A stretch of 61,469 nt of DNA. Source: Propionimicrobium sp963511305 (lineage in GTDB: Bacteria > Actinomycetota > Actinomycetes > Propionibacteriales > Propionibacteriaceae). The stretch spans positions 1 to 61,469 of the forward strand of contig CAUPIJ010000009.1 in the NCBI GenBank assembly GCA_963511305.1, given 5' to 3'. A program made the translations under genes and the position numbers. Numbering within the stretch: position 1 is the first letter of the stretch; every line of letters starts with the position of its first letter. The notes below the pieces were generated by a model. The model saw only the letters and a list, made by a program, of their open reading frames with translations, had not been told where the DNA came from and searched no databases. Shown here in pieces: positions 1-7,452 of this stretch.

Positions 1-55
1 CTTCTCGGCCCGCTTCTCCTAGAGCTACTCTCCCCAGTCGAAACCAGTCACCCCC
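1..55 (-). ncRNA. ssrA: tmRNA, 5' end only (cut by window edge)
   Basis: Read on the minus strand from about position 55, the sequence begins GGGGGTGACTGGTTTCGACT, which is the conserved 5' acceptor-stem and D-loop-like segment of tmRNA. It continues with an AGAAGCGGGCCGAG segment like that following the 5' domain in actinobacterial tmRNAs. The tag ORF, the pseudoknots and the 3' half lie outside the window. tmRNA with SmpB rescues stalled ribosomes and tags the nascent chains. smpB lies 2.1 kb upstream on the same strand, the usual actinobacterial linkage. The 5' end is uncertain by one or two bases. Confidence 0.88.
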
Positions 56-328
56 TAAATAGATTCAAACCCGATACGAGTTTGATACCTGAATGGTTAA
101 ACCTGTCGATCCGCCCTACGCTGCTCCAACCCTCGTGGGCTAGGAATCAAGAGTTCCGGAACCTTTCGGCTTATCCAAATGGGGTAAATCCCCTATTTAG
201 TTATCAATGCATGTCTCGGCTACGAGACTCGAACAAACTCTGTCACCTAGTGAAACGCCCGAAGACGCTTGGATATTTCACTCAGCTCAAAAGTTGGCGG
301 CTTTCAATCATAACCGCCACGGTTAAGT
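56..328. other. Intergenic region rich in short inverted repeats
   Basis: No convincing gene is seen between the ssrA 5' end and the DUF2207 stop. The stretch must hold the ssrA promoter. It also has several short inverted repeats: GTTCCGGAAC at 153-162, GGGG/CCCC at 181-193, GTCTCG/CGAGAC at 213-228 and AGTGAAA/TTTCACT at 249-282. A short ORF on the plus strand here has an unlikely composition and is not called. Confidence 0.4.
288..319 (-). terminator. Possible terminator after smpB-DUF2207
   Basis: On the minus strand just after the DUF2207 stop, TGGCGG (314-319) pairs with CCGCCA (295-300) across a 13-nt loop and is followed by ACTTTTG. The stem and T-run are both short, so this is a weak candidate. 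Confidence 0.4.
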
Positions 329-2173
329 TTACCAACTGCTCATGCTGGAGCCGCCGCCACCTCCGCCGGAGAAGCCGCCGGAGAACCCCGAGCCTCCGCC
401 GAAGCCGGAACTGCCGGACTCGGACGGCTCGGGCGAAGATGCCCGCTCGACATTAGAAGCCATGCGCGCCCACGACGAGTAGTACATCATGTCAAAGAAG
501 TTCGGGCCGTAGTACCAGTATGGGGTCTCGGCGGACAGGCGTCCCATATCGATGAGCTGCTGGCAGACCCTCGTCCACCTGTCGGCCTCGCCGAAGACGA
601 TCGCCCACGGCAGATACTCGCTGAAAATGTCCTGGCCCTCTTCGAAACGCAACTGATCGGCCTCGGCGGAGGAAATATACTCGCGGAAACCGATCACCTG
701 ATCGGTCAGCGCCGTGCCGACAGCGGTACGAGTGCCACGCCTGGTTTTCCGAAGCGCCCAGAAAACGGCTATCGCTACGGGAATCAGCAAGATCAAGAAC
801 GCAAGCGCAGGCGTTTTCATCAGCGAGCTGATGATCCCAGCTCCGCTGGAACCGAAGAATATCAAGGCTGCCATAAGGATAAATCCCGCGGACGTTTTCC
901 CATCCGCAGTCCTTGAGCTCAGCCTCGAAAACAGCCCCTCGTTTCGCAGCCCGTTCAGCACTTCGCTTCGCAACCGCTCGTGCCCAGTCTCGATCTGGCC
1001 ATAGTCGTCGATGTCAGCTTCCATTCGGCCACCGGCAAAAATGGTCTGCAGCAAACGCTGCTCGTACGGCAGAATATCGCCGGTATTGTCCGTTCTGCGG
1101 ATGGTCATGCCGCCGGTTTTGGCGTCACCCTTGATCTGGATGTGTCCCCTGACTGCAAGCGAAACCAGCGTCGCGGTAGTCTCCCTGGAATTAAAAACGC
1201 CGTCCTCCAGCACGCCCGCGTATGCCACGGGAATTTTCGGCGGGGTAAAGAAAACCGGGATCTGTGTTTTGCCGTCGTCCGGAATGATCGGGGCGTTCGC
1301 CGGATCGGGCGGAATGTTGCCCGGAGCCACGCCCTCGAAACGCTCATCCCTGCGGCGCTTGACGTATCGCGACGCTCCGATCGCGCTCGCAACACTAACA
1401 ACTGCGGTGCCGACGCCGACGCCGATAGCGATATTCCTGAGCTGCTTCTGCTTTTCTACCAGTTTGTTCTCAACCAGAGTCGGCTGCACGTTGCTGACCG
1501 CTCCCGGCTTCAAACCCGCGGCGATGGTGAAGACATTCCCACTGAGCTGCGGAGACTGAGTGAAGACGCCGATACCGTCCTCTACTTGGGCAAACTGGCA
1601 AGGAGTATCGCTAGAGACCTTCCCCGAAAAACAGGCCACCTTCTGCACGCCCTCGGGGGCTATCACCTTGATACTCAAGTTCTGAACCGTGGGCACCGAA
1701 GCAGTCAGCACATCCCAGTAGAGCTGCTCGTCGCCGTCGGCGGTTCGCAGCGCACCGTGAAGCTCATAGCTGAAGTTGTAAGTAGCGGTTGGAGTGGTGA
1801 CGGTCTCGTCGGGGCTGCCGATGCGATACCTAACCTGCTCCTCACGATCGCCAGTGTCGAACTTCTCGACGCTGACCTCGGCCGAGGCATCAGGGCTAGT
1901 GATCTTCATGTTTTCCAGGCGAAAGACGGCATCGTTCTCATCGTCCCAGGCCTCTCGAACGATGAAATCGCGATTTATGCCATGCCGCCCAGAACTACTG
2001 CCGAATCGCCAGACGATGGATTCCTGCACCTCGATCACGCCGTCCTGGCGGATGTTGTAGTTGGCAGTGAAAGAATCGATGAGATCGTCGCTAGCCTGCG
2101 CTGGAGAAATCAGCCCGAGAATACATAACAGCAATACTACGAGCGCGGAGAACAACCTGGCTGCGCCCCTCAT
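329..2173 (-). CDS. DUF2207 predicted membrane protein
   Basis: A 614-residue exported membrane protein of the DUF2207 family; function unknown. It starts with a clear signal peptide ending in SPAQA (about residue 27), followed by a roughly 200-residue extracellular beta-rich domain. A transmembrane segment near residue 255 is followed by a basic KRRRDE stretch, and a hydrophobic hairpin lies around residues 430-475. The tail is a glycine/serine-rich low-complexity region ending SSMSSW, typical of this family. Its ATG overlaps the smpB stop by 4 bp, so the two genes are translationally coupled. The likely terminator lies just past its stop. Confidence 0.85.
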   Translation of the reverse strand: MRGAARLFSALVVLLLCILGLISPAQASDDLIDSFTANYNIRQDGVIEVQESIVWRFGSSSGRHGINRDFIVREAWDDENDAVFRLENMKITSPDASAEVSVEKFDTGDREEQVRYRIGSPDETVTTPTATYNFSYELHGALRTADGDEQLYWDVLTASVPTVQNLSIKVIAPEGVQKVACFSGKVSSDTPCQFAQVEDGIGVFTQSPQLSGNVFTIAAGLKPGAVSNVQPTLVENKLVEKQKQLRNIAIGVGVGTAVVSVASAIGASRYVKRRRDERFEGVAPGNIPPDPANAPIIPDDGKTQIPVFFTPPKIPVAYAGVLEDGVFNSRETTATLVSLAVRGHIQIKGDAKTGGMTIRRTDNTGDILPYEQRLLQTIFAGGRMEADIDDYGQIETGHERLRSEVLNGLRNEGLFSRLSSRTADGKTSAGFILMAALIFFGSSGAGIISSLMKTPALAFLILLIPVAIAVFWALRKTRRGTRTAVGTALTDQVIGFREYISSAEADQLRFEEGQDIFSEYLPWAIVFGEADRWTRVCQQLIDMGRLSAETPYWYYGPNFFDMMYYSSWARMASNVERASSPEPSESGSSGFGGGSGFSGGFSGGGGGGSSMSSW

Positions 2174-2646
2174 CGGCCCTGCTTCTTTCTAATCGAAAGC
2201 TCCCGCTCGACATCGCGCTTCATATCGCGCTCGGCGATGGTCTGGCGCTTGTCCCATTCCTTCTTGCCAGTGCCCACTGCGAGCTCGACCTTGGCGTAAC
2301 CGTCCTTGAAGTATAGCGAAAGCGGAACCAGCGTCCTGCCGGAATCAGCCACCGACCGCTCCAGCTTGTGAATCTGCTTCTTGTGAAGCAGGAGCTTGCG
2401 TTTGCGCTTCGCGGCGTGATTGTTAAAAGTGCCGAACTCGTATTCGGGGATGTGTACGTTGTGGAGCCAGACCTCGCCCCGGTCGACGGTTGCGAAACCA
2501 TCGGCCAGCGAACACCTGCCCGCACGCAGCGACTTCACCTCCGTGCCGGTGAGAACCATGCCGGCCTCGACCTTGTCACCGATGTTGTAGTCGTGCAACG
2601 CCTTCTTGTTGCGGGCGACTATCTTTTCGCCTTTTTCCCTGGGCAC
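2170..2646 (-). CDS. smpB: SsrA-binding protein SmpB
   Basis: SmpB, 158 residues, the normal family length. It binds tmRNA and carries it into the A site of stalled ribosomes. Diagnostic segments are ARNKKALHDYNIGDK near the N-terminus, GTEVKSLRAGRCSLAD, and the basic C-terminal tail KKEWDKRQTIAERD that lies in the mRNA channel. The start is GTG, preceded by GAGGGG at a suitable distance. It is the upstream partner of DUF2207, and ssrA follows on the same strand, so both parts of the trans-translation system are in this locus. Confidence 0.97.
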   Translation of the reverse strand: MPREKGEKIVARNKKALHDYNIGDKVEAGMVLTGTEVKSLRAGRCSLADGFATVDRGEVWLHNVHIPEYEFGTFNNHAAKRKRKLLLHKKQIHKLERSVADSGRTLVPLSLYFKDGYAKVELAVGTGKKEWDKRQTIAERDMKRDVERELSIRKKQGR

Positions 2647-2711
2647 AGTTCACCCCTCACCGTGAAACTAAACTTCTTGTCTAGCTTACGGCAAGGGGTG
2701 AAATCGTCCTT

Positions 2712-4007
2712 CTACAAATACGGAACTGAATCGACTAGCCTGCCGTTTACCCAAAGCTCAAAGTCAAGATGGCATCCGGTCGAATACCCGGTCGTGCCCA
2801 CATAACCGATCACTTGGCCCCGACTGACTGACTGACCTACCCCAACTACGAAGCTAGTTGCATGGTTATAAGCCGCAGTCATGCGGTTCCCTCCGACCAC
2901 ACCGTGATCAATGACGACTCGGTTACCGTATCCCCCAGAATATGCAGTAGGTAGATACTTAACGACTACTCCGGCTTCTGCGGCATAGATAGGAGCACCA
3001 CAAGGGGCACCAATATCAGTTCCCGTGTGAAGCATGTTGTATTTAAGGGTCGGGTGGAATCGCCATCCAAAAAACGAAGTGTAAGGTCCGTTCGCGGGCC
3101 TGAACAGCTTGCCACCACCGCTAGCAGCAGGTGCTGGAGCTGGAGCAGCATCCTGTCTTCTGGTCTGCCCCGTCTGAGCAGCCAAAGCCTGGGCAGCGTC
3201 CCTGGCGTTGATCTGGTTGGTGACGCTATCCAGCTGAGCCTGCATGGAGTTGCGATTAGCGATCGCCTCGTTAACGGTTTTCTTGGCATCCGCCTCGACT
3301 GCCTGGTTAGAGGCCACAACCTCGTCAACCTTAGCCTTGGCGTTTTGGGCAGCCAGGCTTGCAGCACGCTTGGCTTCAACCTGCTCGGCTGCGCTATCTC
3401 GCAACTGGCGTGCCTGGTTTTCCACAACCGCGCGCGACTCCTGAGCCTTCTGGTTCTCCAGCTGCATCCGGGTCAGCCGATTGATCTCGCCAACGTTGCT
3501 GTTGTAGAGAGTCTGAGCCCACTGAACACGGGAATTGATATCCGAGGTGTTACCGTTCTCACTCAGTAGCATTCCTACGCTGAGTAAAGCGGTGTTCTGC
3601 TGGTGGACGGCGCGCATCTCTGCGGCAGCCTTATTGCGCTGCTTGACGATGGCCTGCTTGCCCTCAGAGATCTTCTTGTTCTGCTCGCTCAGCTGCTTTT
3701 CCGCCTGACTGAGCTCTTCAGAGCGAGCCTGCTCTGCGGCGCTGGCCTCGCCCAGATCGGCCTCCGCCTTAGCCAAGGTGGCCTGGGCATCAGCCAACTC
3801 AGCCCTAGAAGCCGAGAGCCTCTTAGATGCCTCGTCTAGCTTTCCGCTGGAATAATTTACGCTCGAATTTGCCTGGTTAACCTGACCTGCTAGCTGACGT
3901 TTCCTGTTATTAAGCTGATCAGCATTCGCCGGCAAAGTCATCGATAGGCAGGTTGTGAGCACGACTGCGCCCACAATGCCTTTCAAAACATTGCGTCCTA
4001 ATGCCAC
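2712..4007 (-). CDS. Secreted coiled-coil protein with LytM (M23) domain, FtsEX-linked
   Basis: About 431 residues: signal peptide ending near LPANAD, a long coiled coil (roughly residues 35-265, rich in Gln, Ala and Glu), an Ala/Pro linker and a C-terminal M23/LytM domain. This is the EnvC/PcsB-type layout of a peptidoglycan hydrolase or hydrolase activator controlled by FtsEX, and ftsX lies 27 bp upstream. The M23 motifs HTGTD and YNHATS are present. The usual HxH motif reads HLDFE, so the second His, normally a zinc ligand, is Asp. I chose GTG at 4007 because GGAG sits 8 nt before it; the GTG at 4016 overlaps that site. Role in septal wall cleavage is inferred. Confidence 0.85.
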   Translation of the reverse strand: MALGRNVLKGIVGAVVLTTCLSMTLPANADQLNNRKRQLAGQVNQANSSVNYSSGKLDEASKRLSASRAELADAQATLAKAEADLGEASAAEQARSEELSQAEKQLSEQNKKISEGKQAIVKQRNKAAAEMRAVHQQNTALLSVGMLLSENGNTSDINSRVQWAQTLYNSNVGEINRLTRMQLENQKAQESRAVVENQARQLRDSAAEQVEAKRAASLAAQNAKAKVDEVVASNQAVEADAKKTVNEAIANRNSMQAQLDSVTNQINARDAAQALAAQTGQTRRQDAAPAPAPAASGGGKLFRPANGPYTSFFGWRFHPTLKYNMLHTGTDIGAPCGAPIYAAEAGVVVKYLPTAYSGGYGNRVVIDHGVVGGNRMTAAYNHATSFVVGVGQSVSRGQVIGYVGTTGYSTGCHLDFELWVNGRLVDSVPYL

Positions 4008-4034
4008 GAATATCACTCCAACGTTTCATGCCGG

Positions 4035-4949
4035 TCACACCTTTAGGTAGCGACGAGTTACGGCCAACGTTGGAATAATAGAGAGGACAACGCCCAATAA
4101 AGCAACCGCGAGAACGGCTATCCAGGCGTCCGACCACGTAATCCAGGGTAAAGCCTTAATTGAGACTTTAGCTTTTTGCTCAATCAAGAAGTAGTAGCTC
4201 AGAAGCAGCGTAATGCCCGAAATGGTGATCGCCACTATGCCCGCGAATAGCGCTTCCAGCAGGAAGGGCAACATAATATAGGTGTTCGAGGCGCCGACGA
4301 GACGCATGATGCCGATTTCTTTTCGTCTAGTGAAGGCACTCATGCGGATCGTATTTCCGATCTGCAGCATCGCAGCGACAAGCAGCAGCACCGCCATGCC
4401 CAGCGACCCCCACTTGAGACCGTTCAGGACGCTAAAAACCGGATCGAGCACTTCGTGCAGATCCAAGACGTTTTGCACCCCAGGCAGTTTCTGAGCCTCG
4501 GCCACTACCCCCTGATAGTTCTGGGGATCGACCAATTTCAGCCGGAATGAATCCTGCATCTGCTCTACGGTCAGGCTGTCCAGCAGCGGCGAATCGGCGT
4601 AAGTGCGGCGATATTCGTCGTAGGCCTCCTGCTTGGTCTCGTAAAAAACCTTTTCGACCTGCGGGTTCGCCTCCAGGCGCTCCCTTATCAGATCGCGCTG
4701 AGCCTGGCTGGTGTCCTGGCCGGGCTCGCAGTTGCCGCCAGCAGCGCTGTCAGCGCTGTCCTTGGTACACATATAAACGGAGATCTCAATCTTGTCGTAC
4801 CAGCGGCCCTTAACCCGATCGACCTCGGCGAAAGTTAGAACGGACAGGCCGAACAGAGTTAGCGATACGGTCATGGTGACGATGACCGAGATGGCCATCG
4901 AAAGATTTCGCCTTAACCCAGACCAAGTTTCGCGGAATGTGTAACGCAT
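4035..4949 (-). CDS. ftsX: Cell division protein FtsX
   Basis: FtsX, 304 residues, the permease-like half of the FtsEX complex, which transmits ATP hydrolysis to periplasmic or extracellular wall hydrolases at the septum. It has a short cytoplasmic N-terminus, a first membrane helix (about residues 20-42), an extracellular domain containing two cysteines (VYMCTK and GGNCEPG) that may form a disulfide, and three C-terminal membrane helices with the conserved RRKEIGIMRLVGAS segment. It lies 17 bp downstream of ftsE, and the LytM protein follows, which fits a hydrolase-control unit. Confidence 0.97.
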   Translation of the reverse strand: MRYTFRETWSGLRRNLSMAISVIVTMTVSLTLFGLSVLTFAEVDRVKGRWYDKIEISVYMCTKDSADSAAGGNCEPGQDTSQAQRDLIRERLEANPQVEKVFYETKQEAYDEYRRTYADSPLLDSLTVEQMQDSFRLKLVDPQNYQGVVAEAQKLPGVQNVLDLHEVLDPVFSVLNGLKWGSLGMAVLLLVAAMLQIGNTIRMSAFTRRKEIGIMRLVGASNTYIMLPFLLEALFAGIVAITISGITLLLSYYFLIEQKAKVSIKALPWITWSDAWIAVLAVALLGVVLSIIPTLAVTRRYLKV

Positions 4950-4966
4950 TTTCTACCTTTCGAAAC

Positions 4967-5653
4967 TTATGCCGTGCCGTAGACGCCACGGGCTTGGTCG
5001 CGGATCAGCTTGCCGTCGTCAAGCTCGAGAACCCTGCGACGCATCTGGTCGACGATCGTCGAGTCGTGCGTAGCCATGATCACTGTGGTGTCGCGCCTGT
5101 TGATTCTGTCTAAGAGCTTCATGATGCCCACGCTGGTTTGCGGGTCGAGGTTTCCAGTTGGCTCGTCAGCAATCAGAATCTTCGGATTGTTGACGACTGC
5201 CCTGGCGATGGCTGTTCTTTGCTGCTCACCGCCCGAAAGCTCCTCGGGCAGGCGATCATCCTTGCCACTCAGGCCGACCAACTGAATAGTCTCAGCGACT
5301 TTTTGGTCGATCTCGGCCGGTGGACGACCGAGAACCTGAAGCCCGAAAGCGATGTTCTCCGCAACCGTTTTGCCCGGTAGCAGCCTGAAATCTTGGAAAA
5401 CCGCGCCGATTTGGCGACGCAACGCGGGAACCTTCCATTGACGCAGCCTGCCGAGATCTTGACCTAGGACGAAGATCTTTCCGGATGTAGGACGATATTC
5501 GCGGAGGATCATCCTCAAGAAGGTTGACTTGCCGGATCCCGAGGCGCCAACCAAGAAGACGAATTCGCCCTTCTCTATCTGCGCGCTGACTCGGCTTAGC
5601 GCCGGCTCGGTCTGGCCCGGGTAGACCTTCGAGACATCTTCAAAAGTGATCAC
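4967..5653 (-). CDS. ftsE: Cell division ATP-binding protein FtsE
   Basis: FtsE, 228 residues, the ABC ATPase of FtsEX. Walker A is GASGSGKST, the signature is LSGGEQQR, Walker B is ILIADEPTGNLD and the switch His is in MATHD. The start is GTG at 5653. It lies downstream of prfB with about 60 bp between them, and ftsX follows after 17 bp. This is the standard actinobacterial order prfB-ftsE-ftsX-M23-smpB. Confidence 0.97.
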   Translation of the reverse strand: MITFEDVSKVYPGQTEPALSRVSAQIEKGEFVFLVGASGSGKSTFLRMILREYRPTSGKIFVLGQDLGRLRQWKVPALRRQIGAVFQDFRLLPGKTVAENIAFGLQVLGRPPAEIDQKVAETIQLVGLSGKDDRLPEELSGGEQQRTAIARAVVNNPKILIADEPTGNLDPQTSVGIMKLLDRINRRDTTVIMATHDSTIVDQMRRRVLELDDGKLIRDQARGVYGTA

Positions 5654-5712
5654 TTTCGCAGGCTAGCTGACCGAATTAGCAATCTGGCGTAGTACACGCC
5701 CTAGTTGAATAG

Positions 5713-6822
5713 TTACGATTCTTCCTGCTGCTTGCGCCACCTGATGCCTGCGTCGATGAATTCGTTAATCTCGCCGTCGAAGACCGCGTCGGTGTTGCCG
5801 GTCTCGAAGTTGGTTCGGTGATCCTTGACCATTTGGTAAGGGTGCGTCACATACGAGCGCATCTGCGAGCCCCAGGAATTTCCGCCGTCCCCCTTCAGCG
5901 CGGCCATCTCGGCCTCGCGTTCCTGACGCGCCTGTTCGAGTAGCCTAGCCTGCAGCACCCGCATGGCCGCCGCCCTGTTTTGGATCTGGCTCTTCTCGTT
6001 CTGGCAGCTGACCACGATTCCGGTGGGCAGGTGGGTGATGCGCACCGCGGAATCTGTCGTGTTAACCGACTGGCCGCCGGGGCCTGAGCTTCGAAAGACG
6101 TCGATCCTGATGTCCTGCTCGGGGATTTCTATGTGGTCGGTCTCCTCGACGACGGGCAGCACGTCGACGCCCGCGAAGGAGGTCTGGCGGCGAGCCTGAT
6201 TGTCGAAGGGGCTGATGCGAACCAGGCGATGCGTGCCCTGCTCGACGCCGAGCGTGCCGTAGGCGTATGGAGCCTTGACCGCGAAAGTGGCAGATTTGAT
6301 GCCAGCCTCTTCCGCATAGCTGATGTCGTAAACCTCTACCGAATAGCCATTTCGCTCCGCCCAGCGCTGATACATGCGCAGCAGCATCGCAGCGAAGTCT
6401 GCAGCGTCGACGCCGCCGGCTTCGGAACGGATGGTGACTAGCGCGTCGCGCTCGTCGTATTCACCGCTCAGCAGGGTGCGAACTTCGAGCGTGTCGATCT
6501 CTTTCTCCAGAGCCTGGACTTCCTTTGCTGCCTCGGCAGCGGTGTCCTCGTCAGCTTCCTCGGATGCCAGCTCAATTAGAACCTGCACGTCATCCAGCCT
6601 GCCTCGCAGCTTCTCGACCCGCTCGACGTCCGATTGGAGCCGGGAGAGCTTGCTGGTTACCTGCTGGGCATTCTCTTGGTCGTCCCAAAGATCGGGAGCT
6701 GCGGCCTGCTTCTCGAGCTCGCGGATCTGCTCCTTTTTGCTTTCGACATCGACGACGGCCTCGATCGAGCGCATCGAGTGTTCCAGGTCTGGGAGCTTTT
6801 CGAGAAGGTCTGAGATAGCCAC
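5713..6822 (-). CDS. prfB: Peptide chain release factor 2
   Basis: RF2, 369 residues, terminates translation at UGA and UAA. The stop-codon recognition tripeptide SPF is at residues 204-206 and the catalytic GGQ at 249-251. The reading frame is continuous from the GTG start, so there is no programmed +1 frameshift of the E. coli type. The N-terminal helical domain is acidic and coiled. It is divergent from yqeY and heads the division cluster. Confidence 0.97.
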   Translation of the reverse strand: MAISDLLEKLPDLEHSMRSIEAVVDVESKKEQIRELEKQAAAPDLWDDQENAQQVTSKLSRLQSDVERVEKLRGRLDDVQVLIELASEEADEDTAAEAAKEVQALEKEIDTLEVRTLLSGEYDERDALVTIRSEAGGVDAADFAAMLLRMYQRWAERNGYSVEVYDISYAEEAGIKSATFAVKAPYAYGTLGVEQGTHRLVRISPFDNQARRQTSFAGVDVLPVVEETDHIEIPEQDIRIDVFRSSGPGGQSVNTTDSAVRITHLPTGIVVSCQNEKSQIQNRAAAMRVLQARLLEQARQEREAEMAALKGDGGNSWGSQMRSYVTHPYQMVKDHRTNFETGNTDAVFDGEINEFIDAGIRWRKQQEES

Positions 6823-6847
6823 GACACCCGATTCTACTGCACGGGCA

Positions 6848-6870
6848 AACGGCTCCTTAAATGAGCCGTT
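6848..6870. repeat. 8-bp inverted repeat between divergent prfB and yqeY
   Basis: AACGGCTC and GAGCCGTT form a perfect 8-bp inverted repeat around a 7-nt A/T-rich centre, within the 104-bp divergent intergenic region. Because both flanking genes start here, an operator is more likely than a terminator. This is inference. Confidence 0.45.
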
Positions 6871-6926
6871 GAAATTTTGTCAGTGCCTAGTGCCAAGATA
6901 GGAGATGACAAAGAAAAGGAGAAGAA

Positions 6927-7394
6927 ATGGGTGCGCTAAAAACTCAACTCAAGAAAGATCTGACCGCCGCGATGAAGGCAAAGGACGAGCTCGCCAAGTC
7001 GACAATAAGGATGGTGCTCGCCGCTTTCACGAACGCCGAGGTCTCTGGCAAGGGCAAACACGAGCTAAGCGATGCTGAAGAGGTCAAGATCCTGACAAAG
7101 GAGGTCAAGGCTCGCGAGGAGTCCGCTCAGACCTACATCGACGCTGGCCGTCCCGAGCTCGCAGAGTCCGAACAGGCCGAGGCCAACTTCCTACACAAAT
7201 ATCTGCCGAAGCAGCTGAGCGAGGAAGAGATCATCAAGCTTGTTGAAGAGGCAATCAGCACCACCGAGGCCGAGATCGGCGAAAAACCGACCATGCGGCA
7301 GATGGGCGCGATAGTGAAAGCCGTCAACGCCAAAGCAGCGGGCTCTGCAGACGGCAAAACCGTGGCCGACCTTGTTAAAGCCCGGCTCGGCTAG
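6927..7394 (+). CDS. GatB/YqeY domain protein
   Basis: A 155-residue stand-alone GatB/YqeY-domain protein, related to the tRNA-binding tail of the GatB amidotransferase subunit; its own role is not established. It begins MGALKTQLKKDLTAAM, contains the conserved LHKYLPKQLSEEEI segment and ends with a glycine/alanine motif before VADLVKARLG. An AAGGAG site lies 6 nt before the ATG. It is 58 bp ahead of icd but separated from it by the palindromic operator, so co-transcription is uncertain. Confidence 0.93.
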   Translation: MGALKTQLKKDLTAAMKAKDELAKSTIRMVLAAFTNAEVSGKGKHELSDAEEVKILTKEVKAREESAQTYIDAGRPELAESEQAEANFLHKYLPKQLSEEEIIKLVEEAISTTEAEIGEKPTMRQMGAIVKAVNAKAAGSADGKTVADLVKARLG

Positions 7395-7399
7395 TTGCT

Positions 7400-7421
7400 A
7401 ATATCTTCACGTCAAGATATT
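7400..7421. promoter_or_regulatory. 22-bp palindrome upstream of icd, TamR-like operator
   Basis: Arms AATATCTT and AAGATATT surround a central CACGTC. The whole 22 bp is self-complementary except for one opposed C/C pair. The same motif, with longer perfect arms, lies upstream of acn at 25700-25721. The site ends 31 bp before the icd start, overlapping the expected promoter. MarR-family TamR of Streptomyces is known to control aconitase and isocitrate dehydrogenase through palindromes. Assignment to TamR is inference; no such regulator gene is in the window. Confidence 0.65.
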
Positions 7422-7452
7422 CGACCTGATTCGCTCTCCAAGGATGTGCCCA

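Noticed and set aside
82..456. Plus-strand open frame of 124 codons near the left edge
   Set aside because: Arg/Ser-rich shadow that overlaps the glycine-rich 3' end of DUF2207 and has no ribosome site or family resemblance.
980..2128. Long plus-strand frame antisense to DUF2207
   Set aside because: Composition mirrors the codon bias of the true minus-strand gene, which has a signal peptide and coupled upstream smpB.
5713..6822. Programmed +1 frameshift in prfB
   Set aside because: The frame is continuous from the start and no in-frame UGA is present near codon 26.
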